Below are positions 6,594 to 14,724 of a DNA stretch of 64,000 nt, one piece after another. The stretch is from positions 1 through 64,000 of the forward strand of contig URNZ01000005.1 of NCBI GenBank assembly GCA_900549405.1. Direction: 5' to 3'. The notes below the pieces were generated by a model, which was not told the DNA's origin, did no database searches, and worked only from the letters and a program-made list of their open reading frames with translations. Source of the DNA: an uncultured Eubacteriales bacterium (lineage in GTDB: Bacteria; Bacillota; Clostridia; Oscillospirales; Oscillospiraceae). Position numbers and translations under genes: made by a program. Position 1 is the first letter of the stretch, and each line of letters begins with the position of its first letter.

Positions 6594-9275
6594 TCACCCA
6601 ATGTCCTGAGAGGGGGGCTGTTCCGGCGTGGTGGGCTGGGTCTGTCCACCGGTGGTTCCGCCGGAGTGGTTCCCGCCGGGCTCGGTGGGCGTGACGGGTT
6701 CCGTGCTGGAGTCGGAGGGATCGGTGACGGAGCTGTCCGGGTCACTCGGGTCGGCGGGCTCGGGGTCGGGGACCACAGAGCTGGAGGTGTGGACGTCGCA
6801 GCTGCCGTGGGCTTCCACCACGCTCTTGCGGTACATGTTGTCGTTTGCGGTGGCGGTGCCGATCTGCTTGCGGTCATAGTCGGGCAGGCACATGGTGACG
6901 ATGCTGTCCTCCGGGCAGTGCTCCCCGGCCAGGTGATAGAGCCCGGTGGGGTTGCCGTTGGAGTCCAGGATGGGGGAGTCCTTGCACATGCGCACCACGC
7001 TGTTGGCGGTGTGGACGGTGCAGGCTCCGGTAGGCACGTCGCTCTGGAAGACGGAGTCGCTGGCGGCCCGGCTGCCCCGGGGGTCCATGGCGCAGTATTC
7101 AGTGGCCAGCATACCGCTGTCCAGACAGTACTGAACGCTCTTCAGGCCGTTGGCAGAGAAGAAGGACTTGTTGTCCAGCCCCTGGTGGACCTGGCTCATC
7201 ACCTTTTTCCACAGCTGGGCGGCGGGGTTGCCCGAGGTGCGCATCTTCTCGTTCTGGTCATAGCCGGTCCACACGGCGGCGGTGTAATAGGGGGTGTAGC
7301 CCACGAACCAGCGGTCATAGTTCTGGCTGGTGGTACCCGTCTTACCGGCGGCGGTCATGTTGGACAGGGCGGCCTCATAGCCCGTTCCGCTGGTGACCAC
7401 GTCCCGGAGCATGGAGTTCATATAATAGGCGGTGGATTCTTTAATGACGGGCTCCTGCACGCTGCTGTTGTCCAGCAGGACCTTGCCCGTGCTGTCCTCC
7501 ACCCGGGTATAGGTGCGGGAATAGGTGTAAACGCCCTTGTTGGGGAAGGTGGCATAGGCCTCGGCCATGTCACGGGTACACACGCCCTTGGTCAGACCGC
7601 CCATGGCCAGGGGGGCCACGTCGATGTCGCTGCTCACCTTGCCGTTTTTGGAGATCATGGAGTCCACCAGGTCGATGTGATACTGGTTCTGGACGAAGTT
7701 GAAGCTCTCCTGGGGGGTGACCATGTCGGCCAGCAGACGCACGGCGATGGTGTTCACCGAGTGGGTCAGGCCGCTGCGGACGGTAGTCAAGCCCTTATAC
7801 CGGGCCGCGCCGGAGTTGATGGGCCAGCCGGTGCCGTTGCTGTCGTTATAGGGGTAGTCGTCCACCACCGTGATGGGGGAGACCTTGCCCAGCTCCAGGG
7901 CCGGGGAGTAGACGGACAGGGGCTTTAAGGACGAGCCCGGCTGCCGCTGGGCGGTGTTGGCGTAGTTGTTCAGCAGGTTCTGGGTCTTCTCCCCGAACTG
8001 GCCAACGATGGCCACCACGTCGCCGGTGGAGTTGTCGATGATGGTGATGGAGGACTGCATGTCGTTGCCCCGGGCGGAGGTATAGTTCAGGTTGGCCCGG
8101 TTGGAATAGACCTCCTCGGCGATGGCCTGGATCTTGGGGTCGATGCAGGTGTAGATGCGCAGACCGCCCCGGCTGAGCAGCTGGGCCACCCGCTTGTCGG
8201 ACAGGTCGTATTTCTCCTTCAGGTCCTGCTTCACGTCGGACAGGACGGTCTCCTCATACCAGGAATAGACCTCCTGCTCGCTGGAGGCGGCGTTGCCGCC
8301 CCGGACGAAGACCAGCTCCTCGGCCACGGCCTGGTCGTGTTCCTCCTGGGTGATCATGCCCTGGGCGAGCATCTGGTCCAGCACGTTCTCCTGCCGCCAC
8401 TTGTTCCACTGCTTGGCGGTCCACACTTCGCCCTCCTTGTTCTTCACCCGGGCCAGGGAATAGGGGCCGTAGCGGGAGGGGTTGTTGGTGATGGAAATGA
8501 GGCTGGCGCACTCGGCCAGGTCCAGCTCGGACACGGACTTGCCGAAATAGGTGTAGGCGGCGGAACCCACCCCCTCGCACCGGCTGCCCAGGGGAATGAC
8601 GTTGAGGTACCAGGTGATGGTGTCCTCTTTCGAGTTGTTCTGGGTGAAGCGCAGGGCACGGACGATCTCGGTGATCTTGCGCTTGACGGTGGTCTCGTTA
8701 TAGCCGGTGAGGTTTTTGATGAGCTGCTGGGTGATGGTGGAGCCGCCGGAGATGTCCCCGCCGGTGAACATGTCCAGCACGGCCTTGGACGTGCGCTTCC
8801 AGTCCACGCCGGAGTGGGACCAGAACCGCTTGTCCTCGATGGCCACGGCGGCGTTGATCAGATTCTGGGGGATGTCGTCATAGTCCACCCAGATGGAGCT
8901 GGTGTCGCTGAGGAGGGTGACCAGCTCCTTGTCCTCCCCGGTGTCCGGGTCGGTGTAATACATCACGCTGTTCTGCCCCAGGGTGAAGTCGTCCAGGCTC
9001 AGGTCGGCCATGGGGAAGATCACCGTTTTGATATACACGGCGGCAAAGCAGCACAGAATGGCCCCCGTACACAGGAACACCAGCAGCAGAGTGCCCAGGA
9101 TAAAGGACAGCCGTCCGTGCTCCCGGCGGCCCCGGCGGGGACGGCGGGCGTGGCTCTGCCGCAGCGCGGCTCTGCGGCCGCCGTGGGTGTGCTCCGCCTC
9201 CCGGCTGGGATGGCGGCGGGGGGGATAGTCGCTGTTTTCATAAAGCGAGCGGTCGGAATGATACTGATCTGACAC
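6594..9275 (-). CDS. class A penicillin-binding protein (transglycosylase/transpeptidase)
   Basis: A bifunctional peptidoglycan synthase of 893 residues anchored by one membrane helix. A strongly basic cytoplasmic tail (1-52, Arg-rich) precedes the helix (about 56-83). The GT51 glycosyltransferase domain follows, with 'EDKRFWSHSG' (Glu147 presumed catalytic) and 'GGSTITQQL'. The transpeptidase domain has SSLK (Ser448 nucleophile), SVN and KTGTT. The C-terminal 50 or so residues are Pro/Ser/Thr/Asp-rich. The start is GTG at 9275, six bases after GGAGGT; the frame stays open far upstream, but that part overlaps promoters and the opposite-strand SLH gene and is not coding. It is a single-gene unit with its own promoter (9397-9424). 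Confidence 0.95.
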   Translation of the reverse strand: MSDQYHSDRSLYENSDYPPRRHPSREAEHTHGGRRAALRQSHARRPRRGRREHGRLSFILGTLLLVFLCTGAILCCFAAVYIKTVIFPMADLSLDDFTLGQNSVMYYTDPDTGEDKELVTLLSDTSSIWVDYDDIPQNLINAAVAIEDKRFWSHSGVDWKRTSKAVLDMFTGGDISGGSTITQQLIKNLTGYNETTVKRKITEIVRALRFTQNNSKEDTITWYLNVIPLGSRCEGVGSAAYTYFGKSVSELDLAECASLISITNNPSRYGPYSLARVKNKEGEVWTAKQWNKWRQENVLDQMLAQGMITQEEHDQAVAEELVFVRGGNAASSEQEVYSWYEETVLSDVKQDLKEKYDLSDKRVAQLLSRGGLRIYTCIDPKIQAIAEEVYSNRANLNYTSARGNDMQSSITIIDNSTGDVVAIVGQFGEKTQNLLNNYANTAQRQPGSSLKPLSVYSPALELGKVSPITVVDDYPYNDSNGTGWPINSGAARYKGLTTVRSGLTHSVNTIAVRLLADMVTPQESFNFVQNQYHIDLVDSMISKNGKVSSDIDVAPLAMGGLTKGVCTRDMAEAYATFPNKGVYTYSRTYTRVEDSTGKVLLDNSSVQEPVIKESTAYYMNSMLRDVVTSGTGYEAALSNMTAAGKTGTTSQNYDRWFVGYTPYYTAAVWTGYDQNEKMRTSGNPAAQLWKKVMSQVHQGLDNKSFFSANGLKSVQYCLDSGMLATEYCAMDPRGSRAASDSVFQSDVPTGACTVHTANSVVRMCKDSPILDSNGNPTGLYHLAGEHCPEDSIVTMCLPDYDRKQIGTATANDNMYRKSVVEAHGSCDVHTSSSVVPDPEPADPSDPDSSVTDPSDSSTEPVTPTEPGGNHSGGTTGGQTQPTTPEQPPSQDIG

Positions 9276-9396
9276 GTTGTTACCTCCAGTCGGGCGCGGC
9301 AAGCCGCCCTCGACGGTCATGTTGAACGGAAAGAACGAAACTTTCCAGGGTCCCTTTGTCCCAGCTGCCCAAAACAGCAGCAAAAAGACAAATAAC

Positions 9397-9424
9397 ATTA
9401 TACCATATTTTACTCGTTTGTCCA
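9397..9424 (-). promoter_or_regulatory. promoter of the PBP gene
   Basis: On the minus strand TGGACA and TATAAT are spaced by 16 bp, with a TG-type extended -10 (ATGGTATAAT). The start codon lies about 120 bp downstream. It is divergent from the promoter at 9517-9545. Confidence 0.7.
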
Positions 9425-9445
9425 CTGTTAGCTGAAATCGAGGTG

Positions 9446-9486
9446 GAATCCTCCAGCCGTCGCCTGCGGCGATGCCTGGAGGATTC
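9446..9486. repeat. long perfect inverted repeat between divergent promoters
   Basis: An outer 11-bp stem (9446-9456 / 9476-9486) and an inner GTCGCC/GGCGA stem with a TGC loop lie between the PBP promoter and the SLH promoter. There is no T tract, so it is not a standard terminator. It could be a protein-binding site or a mobile repeat remnant. Confidence 0.6.
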
Positions 9487-9516
9487 TCCCGATTCCCCCA
9501 AATCCCTCTTTCCCCA

Positions 9517-9545
9517 TTGCAATGCTCCCAAAACTGAGATATAAT
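9517..9545 (+). promoter_or_regulatory. promoter of the second SLH gene leader
   Basis: TTGCAA (9517-9522), a 17-bp spacer and a perfect TATAAT (9540-9545). The start codon of the SLH gene is at 9781, giving a 5' leader of about 230 nt that holds a short ORF, a tandem repeat and two hairpins. Confidence 0.75.
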
Positions 9546-9572
9546 AACAGGCAGAAAAAGGAGTTGACGGCA

Positions 9573-9617
9573 ATGGGCTGCGCGGGCTACACTGAAGCAA
9601 GCAAGCAAGCAGAGTAA
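9573..9617 (+). CDS. putative 14-residue leader peptide
   Basis: A short ORF reads MGCAGYTEASKQAE. It has AAGGAG at 9558-9563, nine bases before the ATG, and begins about 20 nt after the predicted transcription start. The AAGC repeat lies inside its last codons, and its TAA (9615-9617) is in the loop of the first leader hairpin. Position, RBS and stop placement suit a translated attenuator peptide; no expression evidence is available. See the first finding for the frame logic. Confidence 0.5.
   Translation: MGCAGYTEASKQAE
9595..9610 (+). repeat. (AAGC)4 tetranucleotide repeat inside the leader ORF
   Basis: Four perfect AAGC units. Gain or loss of one unit shifts the reading frame of the leader ORF. 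It is the positional counterpart of the AGCAG tract at 1-55. Confidence 0.75.
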
Positions 9618-9638
9618 AGCAGTGCTCTGCCCTTTTTT
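9609..9638 (+). terminator. leader hairpin 1 of second SLH gene
   Basis: GCAGAG (9609-9614) pairs with CTCTGC (9625-9630), followed by CC and six T. The left arm is the last two sense codons of the leader ORF, so a ribosome there would block pairing. Confidence 0.5.
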
Positions 9639-9669
9639 GCTGTCCAAAAGTTTATACAGACGACCACAA

Positions 9670-9719
9670 GAGACGTTTTTGAACATGGAGTGACCATGCT
9701 TAGAATGCGTCTCTTTTTT
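9670..9719 (+). terminator. leader hairpin 2 of second SLH gene
   Basis: An outer stem GAGACG/CGTCTC and an inner stem CATGG/CCATG with AGTGA loop are followed by TTTTTT (9714-9719). It is placed before the RBS exactly like the hairpin at 109-166. Confidence 0.6.
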
Positions 9720-9780
9720 GCGCCCATGGAGAGACCGGGCTGGCCCTTGCCAGCGAAACAATAGAAACGGAGGAAACGAC

Positions 9781-11523
9781 ATGAAGAAAAAACTCTTGTC
9801 CCTTCTGCTGTCATGTGCACTGTGCCTGACGCTGCTGCCTGCGGCGGCGCTGGCGGCGGACGGGACAACTGCGAAAGTGACCACGGCGGACGAATTGACC
9901 GCCGCAGTGACAGAGAAAACAGTGTCCACCATTAAGCTGGGGGCGGATATTAACGTCACCAGCACCATTGGCATCAGACGCACCGTCAACCTCGACCTGA
10001 ACGACCATGTACTGAGAATGACCGGTGATGGCAATGTCATTGAGGTCGGGAATGGTGGCGATTTGACGCTGGTGGACGATGCACAGACGAAGACACCAAA
10101 GTACTTTGACAGGGGAGACAATGGTCTGTGGACGCTGCGGACGGATGATACTGAAACAGAATATACCATTACTGGCGGCGTCATCACCGGCGGTAAGAGT
10201 AAAACTGCCGCCGGTTACCGCACCGGAGGTGGTGTGGATGTGTATGGCGGTACGTTCACCATGACCGGCGGCAGCATCGTGGGCTGCGTAGCGACTGGCG
10301 ACGCCCACTTGGGCAGCAGCGGCGGCGGTGTGTGTGCAGAGGACGGTACTTTTTATGACGAAGTGATAAATCGCGGTACGATCAGGAATGGCACCTTCGA
10401 TGGCGCGGTGACGAATGTCTACGATGGTACCATCAGCGGCGGTACATTTAACGGGGAGCTGACGAATCACGGAACCATCGCCGACAGCGCTTACGTCACC
10501 GTGACCTTTGATTTAAAGGACGGCAGTGACGCGGCAGCGCAGAAGGTGGTAAAGGGACAGAAGGTCGCTGAGCCCAATGACGTTGCCAAGGAGGGGTATA
10601 CGCTCGCATGGTGTGCGGACGAGGACTGCACCCAAACGTATGATTTCGATACCCCCGTGACAGCGGATGTGACCCTCTATGCCAAGTGGACGGCCAACAG
10701 CTCCGGCGGCTCTTCCGGCGGCGGCGGTAGCCGCAACAACAGCTACGCCGTGTCTACCCCTAAGGCGGATAACGGCAGCGTCACCGTGAACAACGGCAGC
10801 ACCGCCAAGAAGGGCGACACCGTGACCATCACCGTGAAGCCCGACGAGGGTTATGAGATCGACAAGGTGACTGTGACCGACAGCAAGGGCAACAGCATCA
10901 CCGTGACCGACAAGGGCGATGGCAAGTTCAGCTTCGTGATGCCAGACAGCAAGGTTGACGTGAAGGCGACCTTCGTGAAATCCGAGGTCAAGCCCGACCA
11001 GCCCAGCAAGACTGCCTTCGTGGACGTGCCTGAAAACAGCTGGTATGCCGATGCCGCCGACTTTGTGGCCCAGCGGGGCCTGATGTCCGGCGTGGGCGAG
11101 AACCTGTTCGGCGGCGGCCAGAACACGACCCGCGCCATGCTGATGACCATCCTGGCCCGCATGGACGGCCAGGACGTGACTGGCGGCGCAACCTGGTATG
11201 AGAAGGCCATGAATTGGGCCAAGCAGACCGGCGTGTCCGATGGCACTATGCCCGAGGTGAACATCACCCGGGAGCAGCTGGCCACCATGCTGTATAGCTA
11301 CGCCAAGCTGAAGGGTGTCGACACCACCCAGGGCGGCATGGCCGTGCGGGAGTTCAACGACTACGACAGCATCTCCGCCTGGGCCAATCAGTCCATGGCC
11401 TGGGCCGTGAATGCTGGCATCCTGTCTGGCCGGGGCAACAACACCCTGGCTCCCACAGCTGGCGCCACCCGTGCCGAAATGGCCGTGATGCTCCAGCAGT
11501 TTGTGGGGCTGATGGAGAAGTAA
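9781..11523 (+). CDS. SLH-anchored surface protein with beta-repeat ectodomain
   Basis: A 580-residue secreted protein. The ATG follows GGAGGAAACGAC; an in-frame upstream extension has no RBS. The signal peptide ends near ALA-AD (about 22). Residues 25-250 are Gly/Thr-rich short beta repeats ('GGVITGG', 'GGTFTMTGGS', 'GTISGGTF'), probably a beta-helix. A Flg_new/InlB-type module follows (about 235-305), then a Ser/Gly linker (306-318), a 'bacterial repeat' domain (about 320-400) and three SLH domains (411-580). From the linker on it is almost the same as the protein at 193-3147, in both protein and DNA, while the ectodomains are unrelated. Ligand unknown. It is transcribed from 9517-9545 through a two-hairpin leader. 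Confidence 0.9.
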   Translation: MKKKLLSLLLSCALCLTLLPAAALAADGTTAKVTTADELTAAVTEKTVSTIKLGADINVTSTIGIRRTVNLDLNDHVLRMTGDGNVIEVGNGGDLTLVDDAQTKTPKYFDRGDNGLWTLRTDDTETEYTITGGVITGGKSKTAAGYRTGGGVDVYGGTFTMTGGSIVGCVATGDAHLGSSGGGVCAEDGTFYDEVINRGTIRNGTFDGAVTNVYDGTISGGTFNGELTNHGTIADSAYVTVTFDLKDGSDAAAQKVVKGQKVAEPNDVAKEGYTLAWCADEDCTQTYDFDTPVTADVTLYAKWTANSSGGSSGGGGSRNNSYAVSTPKADNGSVTVNNGSTAKKGDTVTITVKPDEGYEIDKVTVTDSKGNSITVTDKGDGKFSFVMPDSKVDVKATFVKSEVKPDQPSKTAFVDVPENSWYADAADFVAQRGLMSGVGENLFGGGQNTTRAMLMTILARMDGQDVTGGATWYEKAMNWAKQTGVSDGTMPEVNITREQLATMLYSYAKLKGVDTTQGGMAVREFNDYDSISAWANQSMAWAVNAGILSGRGNNTLAPTAGATRAEMAVMLQQFVGLMEK

Positions 11524-11540
11524 GAACAAGCAATAACATG

Positions 11541-11578
11541 AACACCCCCTGGCGGCTGGTTGGCTGCCAGGGGGTGTT
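11541..11578 (+). terminator. terminator after second SLH gene
   Basis: AACACCCCCTGGC pairs with GCCAGGGGGTGTT around a GGCTGGTTGGCT core; T-rich sequence follows. It lies 17 bp after the stop. Confidence 0.75.
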
Positions 11579-11600
11579 GGTTGTTTTGGGGACGGAGAAA

Positions 11601-11640
11601 CGGATTGCCACGTCGGGCGTTGCCCCCCTCGCAATGACGG
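11601..11640. repeat. dispersed intergenic element of the 'GGATTGCCACGTCGGGC' type
   Basis: An imperfect palindrome: CGGATTGC at one end, GCAATGACG at the other. I recognise the pattern as a common intergenic repeat of Firmicutes. Only one copy is in this window. Confidence 0.45.
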
Positions 11641-11656
11641 GGGCTACGATGGGGGG

Positions 11657-12580
11657 TTAGTCCTCTTTGTTTTTCATCAGCAGGTACATGACGGCCTTTT
11701 GGGCGTGGAGCCGGTTCTCGGCCTCGTCGAAGATCTCCTGGGCGTGGGCCTCGAAGACGTCGGCGGTGATCTCCTCCCCACGGTGGGCGGGCAGGCAGTG
11801 CTGCACCATGCAGTCGGGGTGGGCCAGGTCCATCAGCTCTTGGTTGATCTGATAGCCCTCAAAGGCCTTGGCGCGGATGGCACGCTCCTCCTCCTGACCC
11901 ATGGAGGCCCACACGTCGGTGAACACCACGTCTGCGTCCACGGCAGCATCCTTGGGGGCGCGGTGGAGGGAGAACTTGAAGCTGGGGTCGCTGTGGGCAA
12001 AGTCCAGCACCTGCTGGTCGGGGTCATAGCCCTCGGGGCAGGCCACGGCCACCTCCATGCCGCACTTCAGACCGCCCACGATGAGGGAGTTGGCCATGTT
12101 GTTGCCGTCGCCGATGTAGCACATTTTCAAGCCCTCCAGAACGGCCTTGTGCTCCCGCACGGTCATCAGGTCGGCCAGCACCTGGCAGGGGTGGCAGAAG
12201 TCGGTCAGGCCGTTGATGATGGGGATGGTGGTGAAGCGGGCCAGCTCCTCCACCTCCTCCTGGGCGAAGGTGCGGATCATAATGCCGTCGCAGTAGCGGT
12301 CCAGCACCCGGGCGGTGTCCTCCACAGGCTCGCCCCGGCCGATCTGGCTCTCCTTGCCGGACAGGAACAGGGCGTGGCCGCCCAGCTGGAACATGCCCGT
12401 CTCAAAGGAGACGCGGGTGCGGGTGGAGTTCTTCTCAAAGATCATGGCCAGGGTCTTGCCATGGAGATAGTCGTGGACGATGCCGTGCTTCTGGTTATAT
12501 TTCAGCTGGTCCGCCGTGTTCAGGATGTTCAGAATGTCCTCCTTGGACAGGTCCAGCAGCTTTAACAGGTCTTTCTGCAT
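11657..12580 (-). CDS. argF: ornithine carbamoyltransferase
   Basis: Joins carbamoyl phosphate to ornithine to give citrulline. At 307 residues it has the carbamoyl-phosphate site STRTR, the HPCQ motif, and the ornithine-side 'HCLPAHRGEE'. Its place as last gene of the minus-strand arg cluster favours the biosynthetic ArgF role over catabolic ArcB. It lies 29 bp downstream of argD. Confidence 0.95.
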   Translation of the reverse strand: MQKDLLKLLDLSKEDILNILNTADQLKYNQKHGIVHDYLHGKTLAMIFEKNSTRTRVSFETGMFQLGGHALFLSGKESQIGRGEPVEDTARVLDRYCDGIMIRTFAQEEVEELARFTTIPIINGLTDFCHPCQVLADLMTVREHKAVLEGLKMCYIGDGNNMANSLIVGGLKCGMEVAVACPEGYDPDQQVLDFAHSDPSFKFSLHRAPKDAAVDADVVFTDVWASMGQEEERAIRAKAFEGYQINQELMDLAHPDCMVQHCLPAHRGEEITADVFEAHAQEIFDEAENRLHAQKAVMYLLMKNKED

Positions 12581-12609
12581 GATAAACGCCTCCCGGTGAT
12601 TTTTTCAGC

Positions 12610-13788
12610 TTAGGACAGGGTGTTTTTGAGGATGGCCAGCCCCTTGTCCATCTCCTCCTGAGAGATGACCAGAGGGGGCAGCAGTCGCAGGCCGGGCCCG
12701 GCGGTGAGACACAGCAGACCGTGCTCGGCCAGCTTGGCGGCCAGCTCCCGGTTGGTCTGGTCGCCCTTGACCTCGATGCCGATCATCAGGCCCATGCCCC
12801 GGGTCTTGCCCAGGCAGGGCAGATCCATGGCCTCGATCTGGGCGCGGAGATAGGCGCCCTTCTCCTTCACCTGGTCCAGGAAGGCCTGGTCGATGGTGTC
12901 CAGCACGCAGCAGGCGGCGGCGGCCCCCACGGGGTTGCCCCCGAAGGTGGTGCCGTGGGTCCCGGCGGTGAACACGTTGCGGCACTTCTCGTTGGCCATC
13001 ACGCCGCCGAAGGGCAGACCGCCGGCGATGCCCTTGGCGAAGGACACCGCGTCGGGGGAGATGCCGTACTGCTGGAAGGCAAACAGAGAGCCGGTGCGGC
13101 CCACGCCGGTCTGCACCTCGTCAATGAGCAGCAGCCAGTCCCGCTTTTCGCACAGGTCGGCCACGGCGGAGACAAAGGCCCGGTCCAGGGGCAGCACGCC
13201 GCCCTCGCCCTGGATCAGCTCGAACATCACGGCGCACACGTCGTGCCCGGCCACCGCCTCCACGCTGTCCAGGTCGTTGGCGTCGGCATAGCGGAAGCCA
13301 TCGGGGAAGGGGAAGAAGTAGTTGTGGAACTTGTCCTGGCCAGTGGCGGTCAGGGTGGCCAGGGTGCGGCCATGGAAGGAGTTGTGCAGGGTGATGATGG
13401 TGCCCCGGCCCTTGCCGTATTTGTCATAGGAGTACTTCCGGGCCAGCTTGATCATAGCCTCGTTGCCCTCGGCCCCGGAGTTGGCGAACATCACGTTGGA
13501 CATGCCCGCCCGGGTACACAGCTTCTGGGCCAGCTTGGCATAGGGCTCGGCGTAGTACAGGTTGGAGATGTGGGCCAGCTTGGCGGCCTGGGCGGACACC
13601 GCGTCCACCCAGGGCTGATAGTCATAACCCAGGGAGCACACGCCGATGCCGGCGGTGAAGTCGATATACTCTTTCCCGGCCACGTCCCACACGGTGGCCC
13701 CCTTGCCGTGGTCCACGGCCACGGGGAAGCGGCTGTAGGCGGGCATCACATACTGCTCGTCCAGGGCTTTGATCTCTTCAAACGTCAT
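12610..13788 (-). CDS. argD: acetylornithine aminotransferase
   Basis: A PLP-dependent class III aminotransferase (392 residues) that makes N-acetylornithine from the semialdehyde and glutamate. It shows 'NSGAEGNEA', 'LIDEVQTGVGRTG' and the PLP lysine in 'SFAKGIAGG'. The start is the ATG at 13788 after GGGGGAA; a longer in-frame extension lacks an RBS and would run into argB. It may also serve lysine synthesis, as in other bacteria. Confidence 0.95.
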   Translation of the reverse strand: MTFEEIKALDEQYVMPAYSRFPVAVDHGKGATVWDVAGKEYIDFTAGIGVCSLGYDYQPWVDAVSAQAAKLAHISNLYYAEPYAKLAQKLCTRAGMSNVMFANSGAEGNEAMIKLARKYSYDKYGKGRGTIITLHNSFHGRTLATLTATGQDKFHNYFFPFPDGFRYADANDLDSVEAVAGHDVCAVMFELIQGEGGVLPLDRAFVSAVADLCEKRDWLLLIDEVQTGVGRTGSLFAFQQYGISPDAVSFAKGIAGGLPFGGVMANEKCRNVFTAGTHGTTFGGNPVGAAAACCVLDTIDQAFLDQVKEKGAYLRAQIEAMDLPCLGKTRGMGLMIGIEVKGDQTNRELAAKLAEHGLLCLTAGPGLRLLPPLVISQEEMDKGLAILKNTLS

Positions 13789-13804
13789 AGAAATTCCCCC
13801 GCTT

Positions 13805-14662
13805 TCAGTGTACCAGCATGGTGCCGATGCCCGCGTCGGACAGCAGCTCGATGAGGATGGAGTGGGCCACCCGGCCATCCAGGATGATGGCGGAGTCCAC
13901 GCCGGAGCGCACCGCCTCCACGCAGCAGTCCACCTTGGGGATCATGCCGCCGGAGATGACGCCCTCCCGCACCAGGGCGGGGACGGAGGAGAGCTGAAGT
14001 TCGGAGATGAGGGTGGAGTCGTCCTTGGGGTCCCGAAGCAGGCCGCGCACGTCGGTGAGGAGGATGAGCTTTTCCGCCTTCAGGGCCACGGCCAGCTTGG
14101 CGGCGGCGGTGTCGGCATTGATGTTATAGGCGCAGTCGGCGTCCGTCCCCTGGGCCACGGTGGACACCACGGGGATATAGCCGTCGTCCAGGGCGTCGGT
14201 GACGGGGCTGGGGTTCACGTGGTGGATCTCGCCCACCAGGCCCAGCTTTTCGCTGAGCTGCTTGGCCTGGAACAGGCTGCCGTCCATGCCGCACAGGCCC
14301 ACGGCCCGGCCGCCCATGCGGTTCAGGGTGGCCACCAGGTTCTTGTTCACCCGGCCGCACAGTACCTGCTGCACGATGTCCATGGTCTCCGCATCGGTAT
14401 AGCGCAGGCCGTCCACGAATTTAGACTCCTTGCCCACCTTGGTCAGCATCTCGTTGATCTCGGGGCCGCCGCCATGGACCACCACCACCCGGATGCCCAC
14501 CAGGTTCAGCAGCACGATGTCAGAGATCACGGCCCGGCGCAGGTCCTCGGAGATCATGGCGTTGCCGCCGTATTTGACCACGATGGTCTTGCCGGAATAT
14601 TTTTGGATATAGGGCAGCGCCTCGGCCAGCACCTGAGCGCGGTCCACCTCGTTAAAAGCCAT
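13805..14662 (-). CDS. argB: acetylglutamate kinase
   Basis: Phosphorylates N-acetylglutamate. The 285-residue amino-acid-kinase fold begins with 'VVKYGGNAM' and contains 'VVVHGGGPEI' and 'NINADTAAA'. The length and N-terminal helix match hexameric, arginine-inhibited enzymes, but feedback control is inferred from family only. It is separated from argD by 16 bp. Confidence 0.95.
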   Translation of the reverse strand: MAFNEVDRAQVLAEALPYIQKYSGKTIVVKYGGNAMISEDLRRAVISDIVLLNLVGIRVVVVHGGGPEINEMLTKVGKESKFVDGLRYTDAETMDIVQQVLCGRVNKNLVATLNRMGGRAVGLCGMDGSLFQAKQLSEKLGLVGEIHHVNPSPVTDALDDGYIPVVSTVAQGTDADCAYNINADTAAAKLAVALKAEKLILLTDVRGLLRDPKDDSTLISELQLSSVPALVREGVISGGMIPKVDCCVEAVRSGVDSAIILDGRVAHSILIELLSDAGIGTMLVH

Positions 14663-14724
14663 GGGAAAGGCCCCCTTTTCAGTATGTTTGTAAAATATCT
14701 TGTCATTGCCCCACGGGGCATAGA

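Noticed and set aside
6236..6594. Lysine riboswitch or T-box upstream of pheB-hom-lysC
   Set aside because: The leader is only about 65 nt and shows no T-box or L-box core; the larger hairpins there belong to a dispersed repeat and a terminator.
9276..10187. N-terminal extension of the PBP frame to 10187
   Set aside because: A GTG with an ideal RBS at 9275 starts the normal protein; the extension covers the PBP promoter and the opposite SLH gene.
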